Assembly: GCA_001552515.1 (NCBI GenBank)
Contig: BCRI01000048.1
Coordinates: 1 to 48,166, forward strand
DNA: 48,166 bases
Direction of reading: 5' to 3'
Origin: Sphaerimonospora mesophila NBRC 14179 = JCM 3151
Lineage (GTDB): Bacteria > Actinomycetota > Actinomycetes > Streptosporangiales > Streptosporangiaceae
Under the pieces are notes generated by a model. That model made no database searches. It was not told where the DNA came from and worked only from the letters and a program-made list of their open reading frames with translations. The translations under genes were made by a program, and so were the position numbers. Positions 8,061-17,006 of the stretch are shown here, piece by piece (within the stretch, counting starts at the first letter, position 1; each line of letters starts with the position of its first letter).

Positions 8061-8955
8061 GCCGTTCGACGGACACATGGGTGTAGATCTGCGTGGTGGA
8101 CAGCGACGCGTGGCCGAGCATCTCCTGAACGCTGCGCAGGTCGGCTCCGCCCTCGAGCAGATGGGTGGCCGCGGTGTGCCGGAGGCCGTGCGGGCCCATG
8201 TCCGGTGCTCCGTCGATCTCCGCCAGCCGCGCGTGCACGATCCGCCTGACCGTGCCCTGGTCGATCCGGCCCCCGCGCACTCCGATGAAGAGGGCGGGCC
8301 CTGAGCTCTCGCGGACCAGCGACGGCCTGCCGCGCACGCACCAGGCGTCCAGCGCGCGCAGCGCGGGCGCTCCCACGGGCACGGTTCGCTCCCTGCCGCC
8401 CTTGCCCAGCACCCGCACGGTCCGGCGATCGCGGTCGACGTCGTCCAGGTCGAGACCGCACAGCTCGCTCACCCGCACACCGGTGGCGTAGAGCAGCTCC
8501 ATGATCGCCTGATCGCGCAGGTCCCTGGGATCGCCGGAACTCGTCCGGTCGGCGGCGGCCCCGTCGAGTACGGCCCGGGCCTCCGCCTGGTCCAGCACCT
8601 TGGGCAGGCTCCGGCGCGGCTTGGCGGTGCCCAGCAGCAACCCGGGATCGTGGTCCGACCAGCCGCGCCGGTGGCAGAAGGCCGTGAAGGCCCGCGCGCA
8701 CGCCGTTCGACGTGCCAGCGTGGCCCGGGACAGCCCGGCCCGATGCTGATCTCCCAGCCAGTCGCGGAGAGCGGCGACGTCGAGAGCGGCGATCGCCTCC
8801 AGACCAGTGCTTTCCCGCTCCGCGGCCCCCAGGTGCGCGAACAGCGAGGCGATGTCTCCCAGGTACGCCCTGACGGTGTGCGGCGACAGACCTCGCTCCA
8901 GGCGAAGATGGCGCTCGAACGCCGCCAGGACCGGCTCGAACCCGTTGGACGACAT
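8023..8955 (-). CDS. xerC: Tyrosine recombinase XerC
   Basis: XerC and XerD resolve chromosome dimers at dif. The 310-residue protein has an N-terminal SAM-like core-binding domain (residues 1-100) and a catalytic domain with Arg161 (TGVRVSELCGL), Lys185 (GKGGRER), His256 and Arg259 (PHGLRHTAATHLL), His282 (LGHASLSTTQ) and nucleophile Tyr291 (QIYTHV). All residues needed for catalysis are present. The length and the end at QAHPRA fit a housekeeping XerC rather than a phage integrase, and no att-like duplication or phage gene is nearby. It lies downstream of dprA on the same strand. Confidence 0.9.
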   Translation of the reverse strand: MSSNGFEPVLAAFERHLRLERGLSPHTVRAYLGDIASLFAHLGAAERESTGLEAIAALDVAALRDWLGDQHRAGLSRATLARRTACARAFTAFCHRRGWSDHDPGLLLGTAKPRRSLPKVLDQAEARAVLDGAAADRTSSGDPRDLRDQAIMELLYATGVRVSELCGLDLDDVDRDRRTVRVLGKGGRERTVPVGAPALRALDAWCVRGRPSLVRESSGPALFIGVRGGRIDQGTVRRIVHARLAEIDGAPDMGPHGLRHTAATHLLEGGADLRSVQEMLGHASLSTTQIYTHVSVERLRAAYRQAHPRA

Positions 8956-9072
8956 CTCAGGTGACCCCCAGGGTGATCTCCCTGCCGTCCCCCACGTCGA
9001 TCGTTGCCGAGATGCGGACGGTCATGATTCGCATGCTAACCGTCGACCCTTTCGTGATCTCGATGGATCGGA

Positions 9073-10353
9073 CTACCGGGAGCGGCGGAGTCGCCAGCCG
9101 CGGTTCGACTGCTCGACGAATCCGGCGGCGGCCAGCCCGCCGAGGCAGGCGAGGGCCGTCGTGAGATCCACCCCGGCCGCGACGGCGACCGCGGCGGGCC
9201 CCGTCCCGCCACGGGCGGGCACCGCCTCCAGCACCCGTCTCGTCTCGTCGTTCAGCGCGTCCCGGGGGAGCACGGGTCCCCGGGGATGTGGGGCGAGGTC
9301 GGTCCCGATGGAGCCGACCAGATCGATCACTTCGTCGGCGGAGGTCACACAGACCGCCCTGCCCTCCCTGATCAGCACGTGACAGCCCACCGAGGTCTCC
9401 GAGGTGACCGGGCCGGGCACGGCCATCAGATGCCGGTTCAGGTCGGCGGCGTGCCCTCCGGTGTTGAGCGCTCCGCTCCGCGCCGCGGCCTCGACGACGA
9501 CCGTGCCGCGCGACAGTGCGGCGATCACCCGGTTGCGTACGAGAAACCGCGGCCTCGTGGGATGGAAGCCCAGCGGCCATTCGCTGATCACGAGGCCATG
9601 GGAGCGCACGGCGCGGAACAACTCCTCGTGAGCCGTTGGATAGCAGACGTCCGTACCGCAGGCCAGCACGGCCACCGTCGCCGCCCCGGCCGCCAGCGCG
9701 CCGCGGTGGGCGGCGCCGTCGATCCCGTAGGCTCCACCACTGATCACCGACCAGCCGCGCTCGCCGAGTCCCGAGCCGAGATCGCTCGCGACGGTCGTCC
9801 CGTAGGCCGTCGCGGCCCGTGCTCCGACTATCGAGACGGAGCGCAGGCAGGCGAAGCGCAGGTTGGCCCGCCCATCGAGCCACAGTCCGAACGGCCGCCG
9901 GTCAGCGAGGTCGTCGAGCTGGGTGGGCCACTCGGCGTCGCCGGGGACCACCAGCCGGGCCCCCTGCTCCAGTCCCGCGGTGAGCAGGGCCTCGGGGTCC
10001 GTGTAGCGGGCGGCCCAACCCGCGACGAGCCGGGTGAGATCGAGACGGCGCCGCGACGCCGACGCGAGCGCGGCCTCCCGCCGCACGAACTCCGGCTCCA
10101 GCCCGCCGCGCCGAGCCTGTTCCAGCGCGGCCACCGGGCCGTACGCGGCGATCAGCCGGCCCATCACCGGATCACCGGCCTCGGCCATGCGCATGAGCGC
10201 GGCCCGGGCCGCCCGCTCCTCCTCCCGGGCGTGATCCTCGGGGACGCCGTGCCGGGCCTCCGCCGGGCCCTCCGCCCGAGCCCCGGTGTCGGCCCGGCCG
10301 TCGTCTCGTCCCGTCTCCTCCAGCGGTTCACCCATCGGTTCACGTCCCCCCAT
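9073..10353 (-). CDS. dprA: DNA-processing protein DprA
   Basis: DprA binds incoming single-stranded DNA and loads RecA; many non-competent bacteria keep it. The 426-residue product has an N-terminal helical domain, a Rossmann-like DprA core (SIVGARAATAYG, VISGGAYGIDGAAHRGAL, VAVLACGTDVCYP, LVRNRVIAALSRGTVVVEA) and a C-terminal winged-helix-like DML1 domain ending GWRLRRSR. ATG 10353 overlaps the comM stop by one base (TGATG), indicating coupled translation. The frame stays open far upstream, but that part lies inside comM and is not coding. ATG 10334 is an alternative start. Confidence 0.92.
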   Translation of the reverse strand: MGGREPMGEPLEETGRDDGRADTGARAEGPAEARHGVPEDHAREEERAARAALMRMAEAGDPVMGRLIAAYGPVAALEQARRGGLEPEFVRREAALASASRRRLDLTRLVAGWAARYTDPEALLTAGLEQGARLVVPGDAEWPTQLDDLADRRPFGLWLDGRANLRFACLRSVSIVGARAATAYGTTVASDLGSGLGERGWSVISGGAYGIDGAAHRGALAAGAATVAVLACGTDVCYPTAHEELFRAVRSHGLVISEWPLGFHPTRPRFLVRNRVIAALSRGTVVVEAAARSGALNTGGHAADLNRHLMAVPGPVTSETSVGCHVLIREGRAVCVTSADEVIDLVGSIGTDLAPHPRGPVLPRDALNDETRRVLEAVPARGGTGPAAVAVAAGVDLTTALACLGGLAAAGFVEQSNRGWRLRRSR

Positions 10354-11915
10354 CAGTCCACCCCCAGCCACATCGCCAGCGCCCCGGACGTCTCCTGCTC
10401 GCCGGGGATCTCCCGGTCCGCGAGGTCGGCCAGGGTCCAGGACAGGCGGAGCACCCGGTCGAGCCCACGCGCGCCGAGCGTGCCGAGGTCGAGGCCACGA
10501 TGCAGCGGGGCGAGGGCCTCGCTCGGCAGGCGGAACTCGTCGTGCAGGGCGGCGGACGGCACCTCGGCGTTCGCACGCCAGGGCGTCCCCGCCAGCCGCC
10601 GGGCGGCGCGTTCCCTCGCGAGCAGGACCCGCTGTGCCACGACCTCGGTCGACTCGGTGAAGTGCCGGTCCGCCAGCAGTTCGGCCCGGGTGGCCCGGCC
10701 GACCCGCACCTTCACGTCGATCCGGTCGAGCAGCGGGCCGGACAGCCGCGCCAGATAGCGCCGCCGGGCGCCCGGCGTGCACCGGCAGGGTTCCCGCGAC
10801 GTCCCCGGACGGCCGCAGGGGCACGGGTTGGCCGCGAGGACGAGCATGAAGCGAGCGGGAAAGGTGATCGTCCCGCTCGCCCGCGCGATCGTCACCGTGC
10901 CGGACTCGAGCGGCTGACGCAGAGACTCGAGCACGGAGGCGGCGAACTCGGGGGCTTCGTCCAGGAACAGCACCCCCCGGTGCGCGAGCGACACCGCGCC
11001 GGGACGCACCGTCCCGCCGCTGCCGCCGCCCACGATCGAGGCCACCGTCGCGCTGTGATGCGGAGCCACGAACGGAGGCCGGGTGAGCAGCGGCCGACCG
11101 GCCGGGAGCGTCCCCGCCACCGATTGGATCGCCGACGCCTGCAGGGCCTCTTCGCGGCCGAGCGGGGGCAGCAGGGTCGGCAGCCGCTCGGCCAGCATGG
11201 TCTTTCCTGTGCCCGGCGGGCCGACCATCCAGAGGTTGTGCCCACCGGCCGCGCACACCTCCAGAGCCCTGCGCGCGAGCGGCTGACCGGCCACGTCCCG
11301 CAGGTCGGGCGTGCTCTCCGGCCCGCTCGTCGTGGACCCGGCATCGGCGGCCCCGGTGGGCGGCACGGGCGGTCCGGCGGCGATCGGCAGGCGGTTCAGG
11401 TCGCCGGTGCGCAGCCACCGCACGAGCTCGCCGAGGCGGGCGACGGGGAGCACGGTGAGGCCGGGCACGAGGGCCGCTTCGGCGGCGTTGCACGCGGGCA
11501 CGACGACCGTGCCGATTCCCGCCTCCGCCGCCGCCAGCACGGCGGGCAGCACGCCCCTGATCGGCCGCACCCTGCCGTCGAGCCCCAGCTCGCCGAGGAA
11601 CAGCGGATCCGCGATGCGGTGCGCGGGGACGGCACCGGCCGCGCCCAGTACGGCGACGGCGATGGCCAGATCGAAGATCGAGCCCCGCTTGGGCAGGCTC
11701 GCCGGGAACAGGCTGACCGTGATCCGTGTGTCGGGCCAGGCGAAGCGACTGTTGATCAACGCCGAGCGCACCCGCCCGCGTGCCTCGCTGGTCGCGGTGT
11801 CGAGGAGGCCGATGAAGTGCGTGCCCGCGACTCCGGGCCCCACGTCGGCCTCGACCTCGACCATCCGGCCGGTGACGCCCACCAGCGCGACGCACCGGGT
11901 CCTCGCCACGGCCAT
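10353..11915 (-). CDS. comM: YifB/ComM family AAA+ ATPase
   Basis: ComM-type proteins are hexameric AAA+ helicases that promote branch migration during transformation. The 520-residue protein has an N-terminal Lon-protease-like domain without the protease residues, a Walker A (MVGPPGTGKTMLAERLP), a Walker B (GVLFLDEAPEF), a cysteine-containing segment around NPCPCGRPG and a C-terminal Mg-chelatase domain. It starts at ATG 11915, one base after the yraN stop, and overlaps dprA, forming a tight yraN-comM-dprA unit. Confidence 0.94.
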   Translation of the reverse strand: MAVARTRCVALVGVTGRMVEVEADVGPGVAGTHFIGLLDTATSEARGRVRSALINSRFAWPDTRITVSLFPASLPKRGSIFDLAIAVAVLGAAGAVPAHRIADPLFLGELGLDGRVRPIRGVLPAVLAAAEAGIGTVVVPACNAAEAALVPGLTVLPVARLGELVRWLRTGDLNRLPIAAGPPVPPTGAADAGSTTSGPESTPDLRDVAGQPLARRALEVCAAGGHNLWMVGPPGTGKTMLAERLPTLLPPLGREEALQASAIQSVAGTLPAGRPLLTRPPFVAPHHSATVASIVGGGSGGTVRPGAVSLAHRGVLFLDEAPEFAASVLESLRQPLESGTVTIARASGTITFPARFMLVLAANPCPCGRPGTSREPCRCTPGARRRYLARLSGPLLDRIDVKVRVGRATRAELLADRHFTESTEVVAQRVLLARERAARRLAGTPWRANAEVPSAALHDEFRLPSEALAPLHRGLDLGTLGARGLDRVLRLSWTLADLADREIPGEQETSGALAMWLGVD

Positions 11916-11916
11916 G

Positions 11917-12270
11917 TCAGATCACTCCGCGCTCGTGGCGTACGGCGAAGTCGCCGGCGAACCGCTCCAGCGCGACCACGTCGACCCGGATCGCGCCGAA
12001 CGTCTCGGACCGCCCGGCCAGCCACCGGCCCGCCAGGCGCCGCAGACGCCGCAGCTTCTCGAGGGTGACCGCCTCGAACGCGGTGCCGTGGCTGCGGCCG
12101 GAGCGGGTCTTCACCTCCACGACGACCAGCGTGTCGCCGTCCCTGGCGAGGATGTCGATCTCACCCTGCGAGCATCGCCAGTTGCGGGCGAGAATCCGCA
12201 TGCCCCCCGCCTCGAGGAAGTCCGCGGCGAGCTGCTCGCCGCGTCTGCCCAGTCGATCTTTCGCGGCCAT
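11917..12270 (-). CDS. yraN: YraN (UPF0102) nuclease-like protein
   Basis: This 117-residue protein has the restriction-endonuclease-like fold of the UPF0102 family: GRRGEQLAADFL, then GEIDILARDGDTLVVVEVKTR, whose acidic residues and E-x-K form a PD-(D/E)xK active site. Its cellular role is not established; its constant linkage to comM and dprA suggests DNA processing. It is the first gene of the minus-strand unit. Confidence 0.92.
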   Translation of the reverse strand: MAAKDRLGRRGEQLAADFLEAGGMRILARNWRCSQGEIDILARDGDTLVVVEVKTRSGRSHGTAFEAVTLEKLRRLRRLAGRWLAGRSETFGAIRVDVVALERFAGDFAVRHERGVI

Positions 12271-12388
12271 GTGACCACCTCCGGCCCCGACGGTCGCCGA
12301 CCGAGGGCTACCCTCGATGGGCCGAACGGCGTTCTGTGGACAACTCCCCGCGGAGAATCGCGGTCAAGTGGGGGAGGGGGCGACGGGC

Positions 12389-13765
12389 ATGATCGGGGAG
12401 CTCATCCGGGAACTCGGCGAGGGAGTCGGGGTCGCCCTGCCGGACGTCCGCGTGACCGGCGCGGACCCGGTGCTGCCGTCCGTCTTCCGGGTCGGCACGG
12501 CCGCCACCGTGTGCGTGGGCGCGGCGACCGCCGCCGTGGCCGCCTACTGGAGGCCCGCCGATCCGCCGGAGGTGCTCGTCGATATGCGGCACGCGGCGGT
12601 GGCCTTCCAGAGCGAGCGACACTTCCAGGTCGACGGCGAGCACCTCGATGTCTGGGCGCCCCTGTCGGGCGACCATCGCACCCGGGACGGCTGGGTCAGG
12701 CTGCACTGCAACTTCGCACACCATCGGGACGCCGCGCTCCGGGCACTGGAGTTGCCGGCCGGGGCGACCGTGGAGGACGTCGCACGCGCCTGCGGGAGCC
12801 GTACGGCCCTCGACGTCGAGGAGGCGGTGACCCGCGAGGGCGGGGGCGCGGCCGCGATGCGCAGCCGGGCCGAATGGCTCGCGCACCCGCAGGCGCGCGT
12901 GGTCGCGGAGCGGCCCCTGGTCGCGCTCACCCGCCTGCCCGGCGCCTCGGGTGCGGCCGGGCCGTCCGGACGAGACGAACCGCTGAAGGGGGAGCGGCCG
13001 CTGAGCGGGGTGCGCGTCCTCGACCTGACCCGGGTGATCGCCGGGCCGGTGGCCGCCCGCACGCTCGCCGCTCACGGGGCGGAGGTGCTGCGGGTCGGCG
13101 CCGCCCATCTGCCCGAGGTGCCCGGGCTCGTCGTCGAGACGGCGTTCGGCAAGCGGTCGTGCCACATCGATCTCCGCTCGGAGCCCGAGACACTGCGCGA
13201 CCTCGTCCGGGAGGCCGACGTGGTCATTCAGGCGTACCGGCCTGGGGCACTGGCGGCCAGGGGGTTCGGGCCGGCCGATCTCGCGGCGCTGCGGCCGGGA
13301 ATCGTCTGCGTCGACATCTCCGCGTACGGCTCCCGCGGTCTCTGGGGCGGCAGACGGGGCTTCGACAGTCTGGTCCAGATGGCCTGCGGAATCGCCCACG
13401 AGAACGGCGACGGATCCCGGCCTGCTCCGCTGCCGGCCCAGGCGCTCGATCACGGCAGCGGCTTCCTCGCCGCCTTCGGCGCGGTCGCCGCGCTGCTGCG
13501 CCGCCGGGCCGAGGGCGGATCGTGGCACGTCGAGGTGGGCCTGGCGCGCACGGCCGGCTGGCTCGGCGATCTCGGCAGGGTCGACGGCGCCGGGATTCCG
13601 CAGCCGTCGGCCGACGGACTGCTGGCCACCATGCCCAGCGCTTTCGGCGCCCTCACCTACGTGCGGCCGCCGGGGCTGATCGAGGGAGCGGAGCCGCACT
13701 GGTCGAGCCCGCCGCGGCGGGGCGAGCACCGCGCCGAATGGGCGACAGCCACAGGCAGGGGATGA
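12389..13765 (+). CDS. Family III (CaiB/BaiF) CoA-transferase with swapped domain order
   Basis: Family III CoA-transferases move CoA between carboxylic acids through an aspartyl-CoA thioester. The start chosen is ATG 12389 (MIGELIREL) after GGGGAGGGGG, giving 458 residues. The usual family beginning (LSGVRVLDLTRVIAGP) appears only near residue 205. The first 200 residues look instead like the family's C-terminal part (PLSGDHRTRDGWVRLHCNF, RSRAEWLAHPQ). The presumed catalytic Asp is in QALDHGSGFLAAFGAV. The gene ends inside the convergent MFS gene, with 113 bp of overlap. The substrate is unknown. Confidence 0.8.
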   Translation: MIGELIRELGEGVGVALPDVRVTGADPVLPSVFRVGTAATVCVGAATAAVAAYWRPADPPEVLVDMRHAAVAFQSERHFQVDGEHLDVWAPLSGDHRTRDGWVRLHCNFAHHRDAALRALELPAGATVEDVARACGSRTALDVEEAVTREGGGAAAMRSRAEWLAHPQARVVAERPLVALTRLPGASGAAGPSGRDEPLKGERPLSGVRVLDLTRVIAGPVAARTLAAHGAEVLRVGAAHLPEVPGLVVETAFGKRSCHIDLRSEPETLRDLVREADVVIQAYRPGALAARGFGPADLAALRPGIVCVDISAYGSRGLWGGRRGFDSLVQMACGIAHENGDGSRPAPLPAQALDHGSGFLAAFGAVAALLRRRAEGGSWHVEVGLARTAGWLGDLGRVDGAGIPQPSADGLLATMPSAFGALTYVRPPGLIEGAEPHWSSPPRRGEHRAEWATATGRG

Positions 13766-14984
13766 CGAGGAGCGCGGCGATCGAGCACACCCACAGCGTG
13801 GGCCGGAGCCCGATTGACGCTCCGAGCAGGCCGCCGAGCATGCTGCCCGGCGCCATCACGCCCTGGGTGGCGAAGCCGATCGTGGCGTTCACCCGGCCGA
13901 GCAACTCGGCGGGAGCCTCACGCATCGTCACGGAGCTCGCGCAGACGCTGTAGCAGACGATGGCCACACCCGTGACCACCTCTGCCGCGCCGAGCTGGCA
14001 TACGACGAACCAGACCGGGCCCCCGGCCGCCGCCGTCGCGACGAATCCGACGGGAAAGAACAGCACCGAGCCGAGGAGCACCCGGTTCTCGCCGAACCGG
14101 CGGGCCAGCCGGGATGCGAGCACGGCGCCGAGCAGCCCGCCGACGCCGAACCCGGTCGCGGCCACACCCACCAGAGCGCCGGGAAGGCCCAGCACGCGTA
14201 CGGCGAACAGCACGAAGAGCGCGAGCTGGGCCGCGCCGAGCAAGTTGACGATCATCCCGGTGGCGCAGAGCGCGCGCAGCGTGCCGTGCCTCACCAGCGC
14301 GCTCATGCCCTCGCCGATCTCGCGGAGCATGCCCCTTCGTCGGCTGCGCGTCCCGTGCTCCGGTGCGCGGATGCCTCTGAGACAGAGGGCGGACGCCAGG
14401 AACGTGACCGCGTTGACCACGACGGCCACCGGGGCGGTCAGCAGGGCGACGAGCAGGCCGCCCAGGCTCGGTCCGCACATCTGGGCGATGGCGAACACGG
14501 ACTGGAAACCCGCCAGGGCCGCTGTCCGCTGCGACGGCGCCACCACGGACGTCAGGTGGGGAAGGTTGAACGAACGGAACAGCACCGTGCACACACCGAC
14601 GGTCAGCGCGACCGCGATCAGCCAGGGGATGCTCAACAGCCCGCCCAGCCAGGCCGCGGGCACGGACAGTACGGCGAGGCCGGCGGCGACCTCGCACGTC
14701 GCCATCACCGGCCTGCGGCGGATCACGCGGTCGGCGAGCGCGCCCGACGGGAGGCCGACCAGCAGGAACGGGACCGTCGAAGCGGCGGTGAGCAGGCCCA
14801 TCTCGATCGGAGACGCGGCCAGCACGGTGGCCGCCGTGAGCGGTAGCGCGAGCCGGGCCACTTCGCTGCCGGTCTCCGAGACCGCGCGGGCCGACCAGAG
14901 CAGCCGGTAGTCCCGCTGGCGCCGTAACGGGACGGGGCCGCCTGACTCGGGAGAGGCGGAGGTCTCAACGGAGGGGATCGACAT
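13653..14984 (-). CDS. MFS transporter (drug efflux type)
   Basis: The 443-residue protein has about 12 hydrophobic segments, a short charged N-terminus (RRQRDYRLLWSARAVSETGS) and the loop-2 motif GALADRVIRRRP typical of major facilitator exporters. It resembles the MFS_3/enterobactin-exporter-like permeases that often serve as drug exporters. It is transcribed divergently from an ArsR-type regulator across a 72-bp region with two palindromes, so that regulator very likely controls it. The substrate is unknown. Its C-terminal coding region overlaps the CoA-transferase gene on the other strand. Confidence 0.88.
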   Translation of the reverse strand: MSIPSVETSASPESGGPVPLRRQRDYRLLWSARAVSETGSEVARLALPLTAATVLAASPIEMGLLTAASTVPFLLVGLPSGALADRVIRRRPVMATCEVAAGLAVLSVPAAWLGGLLSIPWLIAVALTVGVCTVLFRSFNLPHLTSVVAPSQRTAALAGFQSVFAIAQMCGPSLGGLLVALLTAPVAVVVNAVTFLASALCLRGIRAPEHGTRSRRRGMLREIGEGMSALVRHGTLRALCATGMIVNLLGAAQLALFVLFAVRVLGLPGALVGVAATGFGVGGLLGAVLASRLARRFGENRVLLGSVLFFPVGFVATAAAGGPVWFVVCQLGAAEVVTGVAIVCYSVCASSVTMREAPAELLGRVNATIGFATQGVMAPGSMLGGLLGASIGLRPTLWVCSIAALLVIPCLWLSPIRRGARPAAAGSTSAAPLPRSAPAAARR

Positions 14985-15056
14985 AATTGTGAAACTAGTG
15001 CTTCATAGTTGTGAAGTAAAGGCTTCATATCTTGAAACCGGGTAGCGTGGGGTGAT
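14985..15056. promoter_or_regulatory. Divergent promoter with two operator-like palindromes
   Basis: The gap between the MFS and ArsR genes is unusually A+T-rich. It contains CTTCATAGTTGTGAAG (15001-15016), a 16-bp imperfect palindrome, and TTCATATCTTGAA (15024-15036), with TTCA/TGAA half-sites, 22 bp apart. A further half-site TTGTGAAAC lies at 14987-14995. Such repeated sites covering both promoters fit autorepression by the adjacent winged-helix regulator and repression of the exporter. Confidence 0.7.
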
Positions 15057-15701
15057 ATGACGAGCGTTCGGTCGGAGGAGTACCGGCGGGTCACCGACAC
15101 CGGAGTCCTGCGAGCGATGGCGCATCCCGCCCGGCTGGCCATCCTGACCCGGCTGCAGACCGAGGGGCCGGCGACGGCCACGGAGTGCGCCCAGGTCACC
15201 GGGTTGTCACCCAGCGCGTGCAGCTATCACCTCCGAACGCTGGCCAAACACGGGTTCGTGGCGGATGCGCCGCCCAGAGGGGACGGCAGGGAGCGGGCGT
15301 GGCGGGCGCTCCAGCGCGGCTGGGGGTTCGAGGACCCCGAGGGTGAGCTGAGCCCAGACGTCGTTCAGGCGCAGCGGGCCGTGATCGACACCGTTCTGGC
15401 CGCGGCGGCGCAGCGGCTGGCCGACTACCTGGCGCAGTCTGACCGGGAGTCTCGCGAGTGGCGGGCCGCGGCCTGGCTCACCCATGCGGTGCTGCTGGTC
15501 GACGCCGAGGAACTGCGAGCGCTGGCCGAGCGGATCAACGAGCTCATCCATCCGTACCGGGTGACCGAGCGCGCGGCCGAGGACGCTCCCACAGGGGCCC
15601 GGCTGGCGGAGGTCCACCTCCGACTGTTCCCGCGGGCGCCGCGCGGGGCCGCGCCGCACGCCCGCGAAGCCGCCGGTGCCGACGAAGCGGTCGTCACCTG
15701 A
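15057..15701 (+). CDS. ArsR-family winged-helix regulator
   Basis: The 214-residue protein has an N-terminal winged helix (about residues 15-85) with the ArsR-like sequences LRAMAHPARLAILTRL, LSPSACSYHLRTLAKHGFV and the wing GDGRERAWRA. The rest is helical and has no Cys-based metal site, so it probably senses an organic ligand through its C-terminal dimerisation domain. It starts at ATG 15057. The divergent MFS gene is the likely target. Confidence 0.85.
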   Translation: MTSVRSEEYRRVTDTGVLRAMAHPARLAILTRLQTEGPATATECAQVTGLSPSACSYHLRTLAKHGFVADAPPRGDGRERAWRALQRGWGFEDPEGELSPDVVQAQRAVIDTVLAAAAQRLADYLAQSDRESREWRAAAWLTHAVLLVDAEELRALAERINELIHPYRVTERAAEDAPTGARLAEVHLRLFPRAPRGAAPHAREAAGADEAVVT

Positions 15702-15962
15702 TAAGGCGGATCCGTATAGACTGTTCGACGGCCTGCTTGTGCGGGCCGAATTCGCACGCCCGTTCACGGGAGTGTCCGCGCGGATCGCGAGATCGCGCGA
15801 GACACGACCAGGGGCCGTCTCCTCGGTCCGGACCGGGGCGTGTTCACCAGAACACGACCTCGCCCGGTGAAGATGGCCCGGGGCGTCAGGACGCGGGCAA
15901 CGGGCCCGCGTGACCAACCGAGGCCAGTGCCCGAGGGCACGCGACCATGGAGGAACAGCACC
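15702..15962 (+). promoter_or_regulatory. rpsB promoter and leader region
   Basis: This 261-bp stretch has no convincing gene. GTATAGACT at 15713-15721, shortly after the ArsR stop, could be a -10 hexamer (TATAGA) for the rpsB-tsf transcript, leaving a leader of roughly 240 nt. A ribosome binding site GGAGG (15949-15953) precedes the rpsB ATG. The in-frame extension of rpsB back to 15840 lacks a ribosome site and similarity to S2. Confidence 0.4.
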
Positions 15963-16862
15963 ATGGCCCCTGTCGTCACCATGCGGCAGCTTCTTGAGAG
16001 CGGCGTTCACTTCGGCCACCAGACGCGCCGGTGGAACCCCAAGATGAAGCGCTTCATCCTCACGGAGCGCAACGGCATCTACATGATCGACCTGCGGATG
16101 TCGCTGTCGTACATCGACCGCGCGTACGACTTCGTGAAGGAGACCGTCGCGCACGGCGGCACGATCATGTTCATCGGCACCAAGAAGCAGGCTCAGGAGG
16201 CTATCGCCGAGCAGGCGTCGCGCGTCGGCATGCCGTACGTCAACCAGCGCTGGCTGGGCGGCATGCTCACCAACTTCTCGACCGTGCACAAGCGGCTCCA
16301 GCGTCTCAAGGAGCTGGAGGAGCTCGACTTCGACAACGTGGCCGGCTCCGGGCTCACGAAGAAGGAGCTCCTCATGCGCCGCCGCGAGAAGGAGAAGCTG
16401 GAGCGCACCCTCGGCGGCATCCGCGACATGGCCCGCGTCCCGAGCGCGATCTGGGTCGTGGACACCAAGAAGGAGCACATCGCGATCAACGAGGCCAAGA
16501 AGCTCGGCATCCCGGTCGTCGCGATCCTGGACACCAACTGCGACCCCGACGAGGTCGACTACCCGATCCCGGGTAACGACGACGCGATCCGCGCCGTCAG
16601 CCTCCTCACCCGTGTGGTCGCCGACGCCGTGGCCGACGGACTGATGACCCGCGCCGGCGCCTCCCGCGGTGAGGAGAAGCCGGCGGCCGGTGTCGCCGTC
16701 GCGGAGCCGCTGGCCGAGTGGGAGCGCGAGCTGCTCGAAGGCTCCGCCCCCGCCGCCGAAGCGGCCGAGGCCGGCGAGGCCCCCGCCACCGAGCAGGCCG
16801 CCGAGCAGCCTGCGGAGCAGGCCGACCAGAGCGCGCAGAACGCTCAGGGCGAGCAGGCCTGA
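15963..16862 (+). CDS. rpsB: 30S ribosomal protein S2
   Basis: S2 binds late in 30S assembly and is needed for S1 association. The 299-residue product begins [20 protein letters not shown] at ATG 15963 and contains [30 protein letters not shown] and the end of the conserved core near [21 protein letters not shown] 60-residue Ala/Glu-rich tail extends it beyond the usual 240-260 residues, as in other actinobacteria. It is followed by two hairpins and tsf. Confidence 0.97.
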   Translation: MAPVVTMRQLLESGVHFGHQTRRWNPKMKRFILTERNGIYMIDLRMSLSYIDRAYDFVKETVAHGGTIMFIGTKKQAQEAIAEQASRVGMPYVNQRWLGGMLTNFSTVHKRLQRLKELEELDFDNVAGSGLTKKELLMRRREKEKLERTLGGIRDMARVPSAIWVVDTKKEHIAINEAKKLGIPVVAILDTNCDPDEVDYPIPGNDDAIRAVSLLTRVVADAVADGLMTRAGASRGEEKPAAGVAVAEPLAEWERELLEGSAPAAEAAEAGEAPATEQAAEQPAEQADQSAQNAQGEQA

Positions 16863-16877
16863 CGCACGCTCCCGCCG

Positions 16878-16962
16878 CCGTACGGCCGAGCCGTACGGGA
16901 ACGGCGACACGCTTCATCGGGCGGGCGCCCGGCCGCTGGAACACACCGGCGGGCGCCCGCCC
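16878..16962 (+). terminator. Two consecutive hairpins between rpsB and tsf
   Basis: The first stem pairs CCGTACGGC (16878-16886) with GCCGTACGG (16890-16898) around a CGA loop. The second is a 13-bp perfect stem, 16919-16931 with 16950-16962, with an 18-nt loop. Neither is followed by a T-run. They could partially terminate or process the message and so set the S2 to EF-Ts ratio. Confidence 0.6.
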
Positions 16963-17006
16963 CCCATGACGATTCGCATCCTGGTCCTGAAGAGGAAATC
17001 AGAACA

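Noticed and set aside
8023-8955. Phage or island integrase
   Set aside because: The recombinase is adjacent to dprA, has the length and sequence of housekeeping XerC, and no att repeats, tRNA or phage genes are nearby.
9073-11895. A 940-residue fused DprA protein
   Set aside because: The upstream 514 codons are an out-of-frame, Arg/Gly-rich reading of comM; DprA similarity begins only at 10353.
15840-15962. Longer S2 start at 15840
   Set aside because: No ribosome site, no similarity to S2, and ATG 15963 has GGAGG at the right distance.
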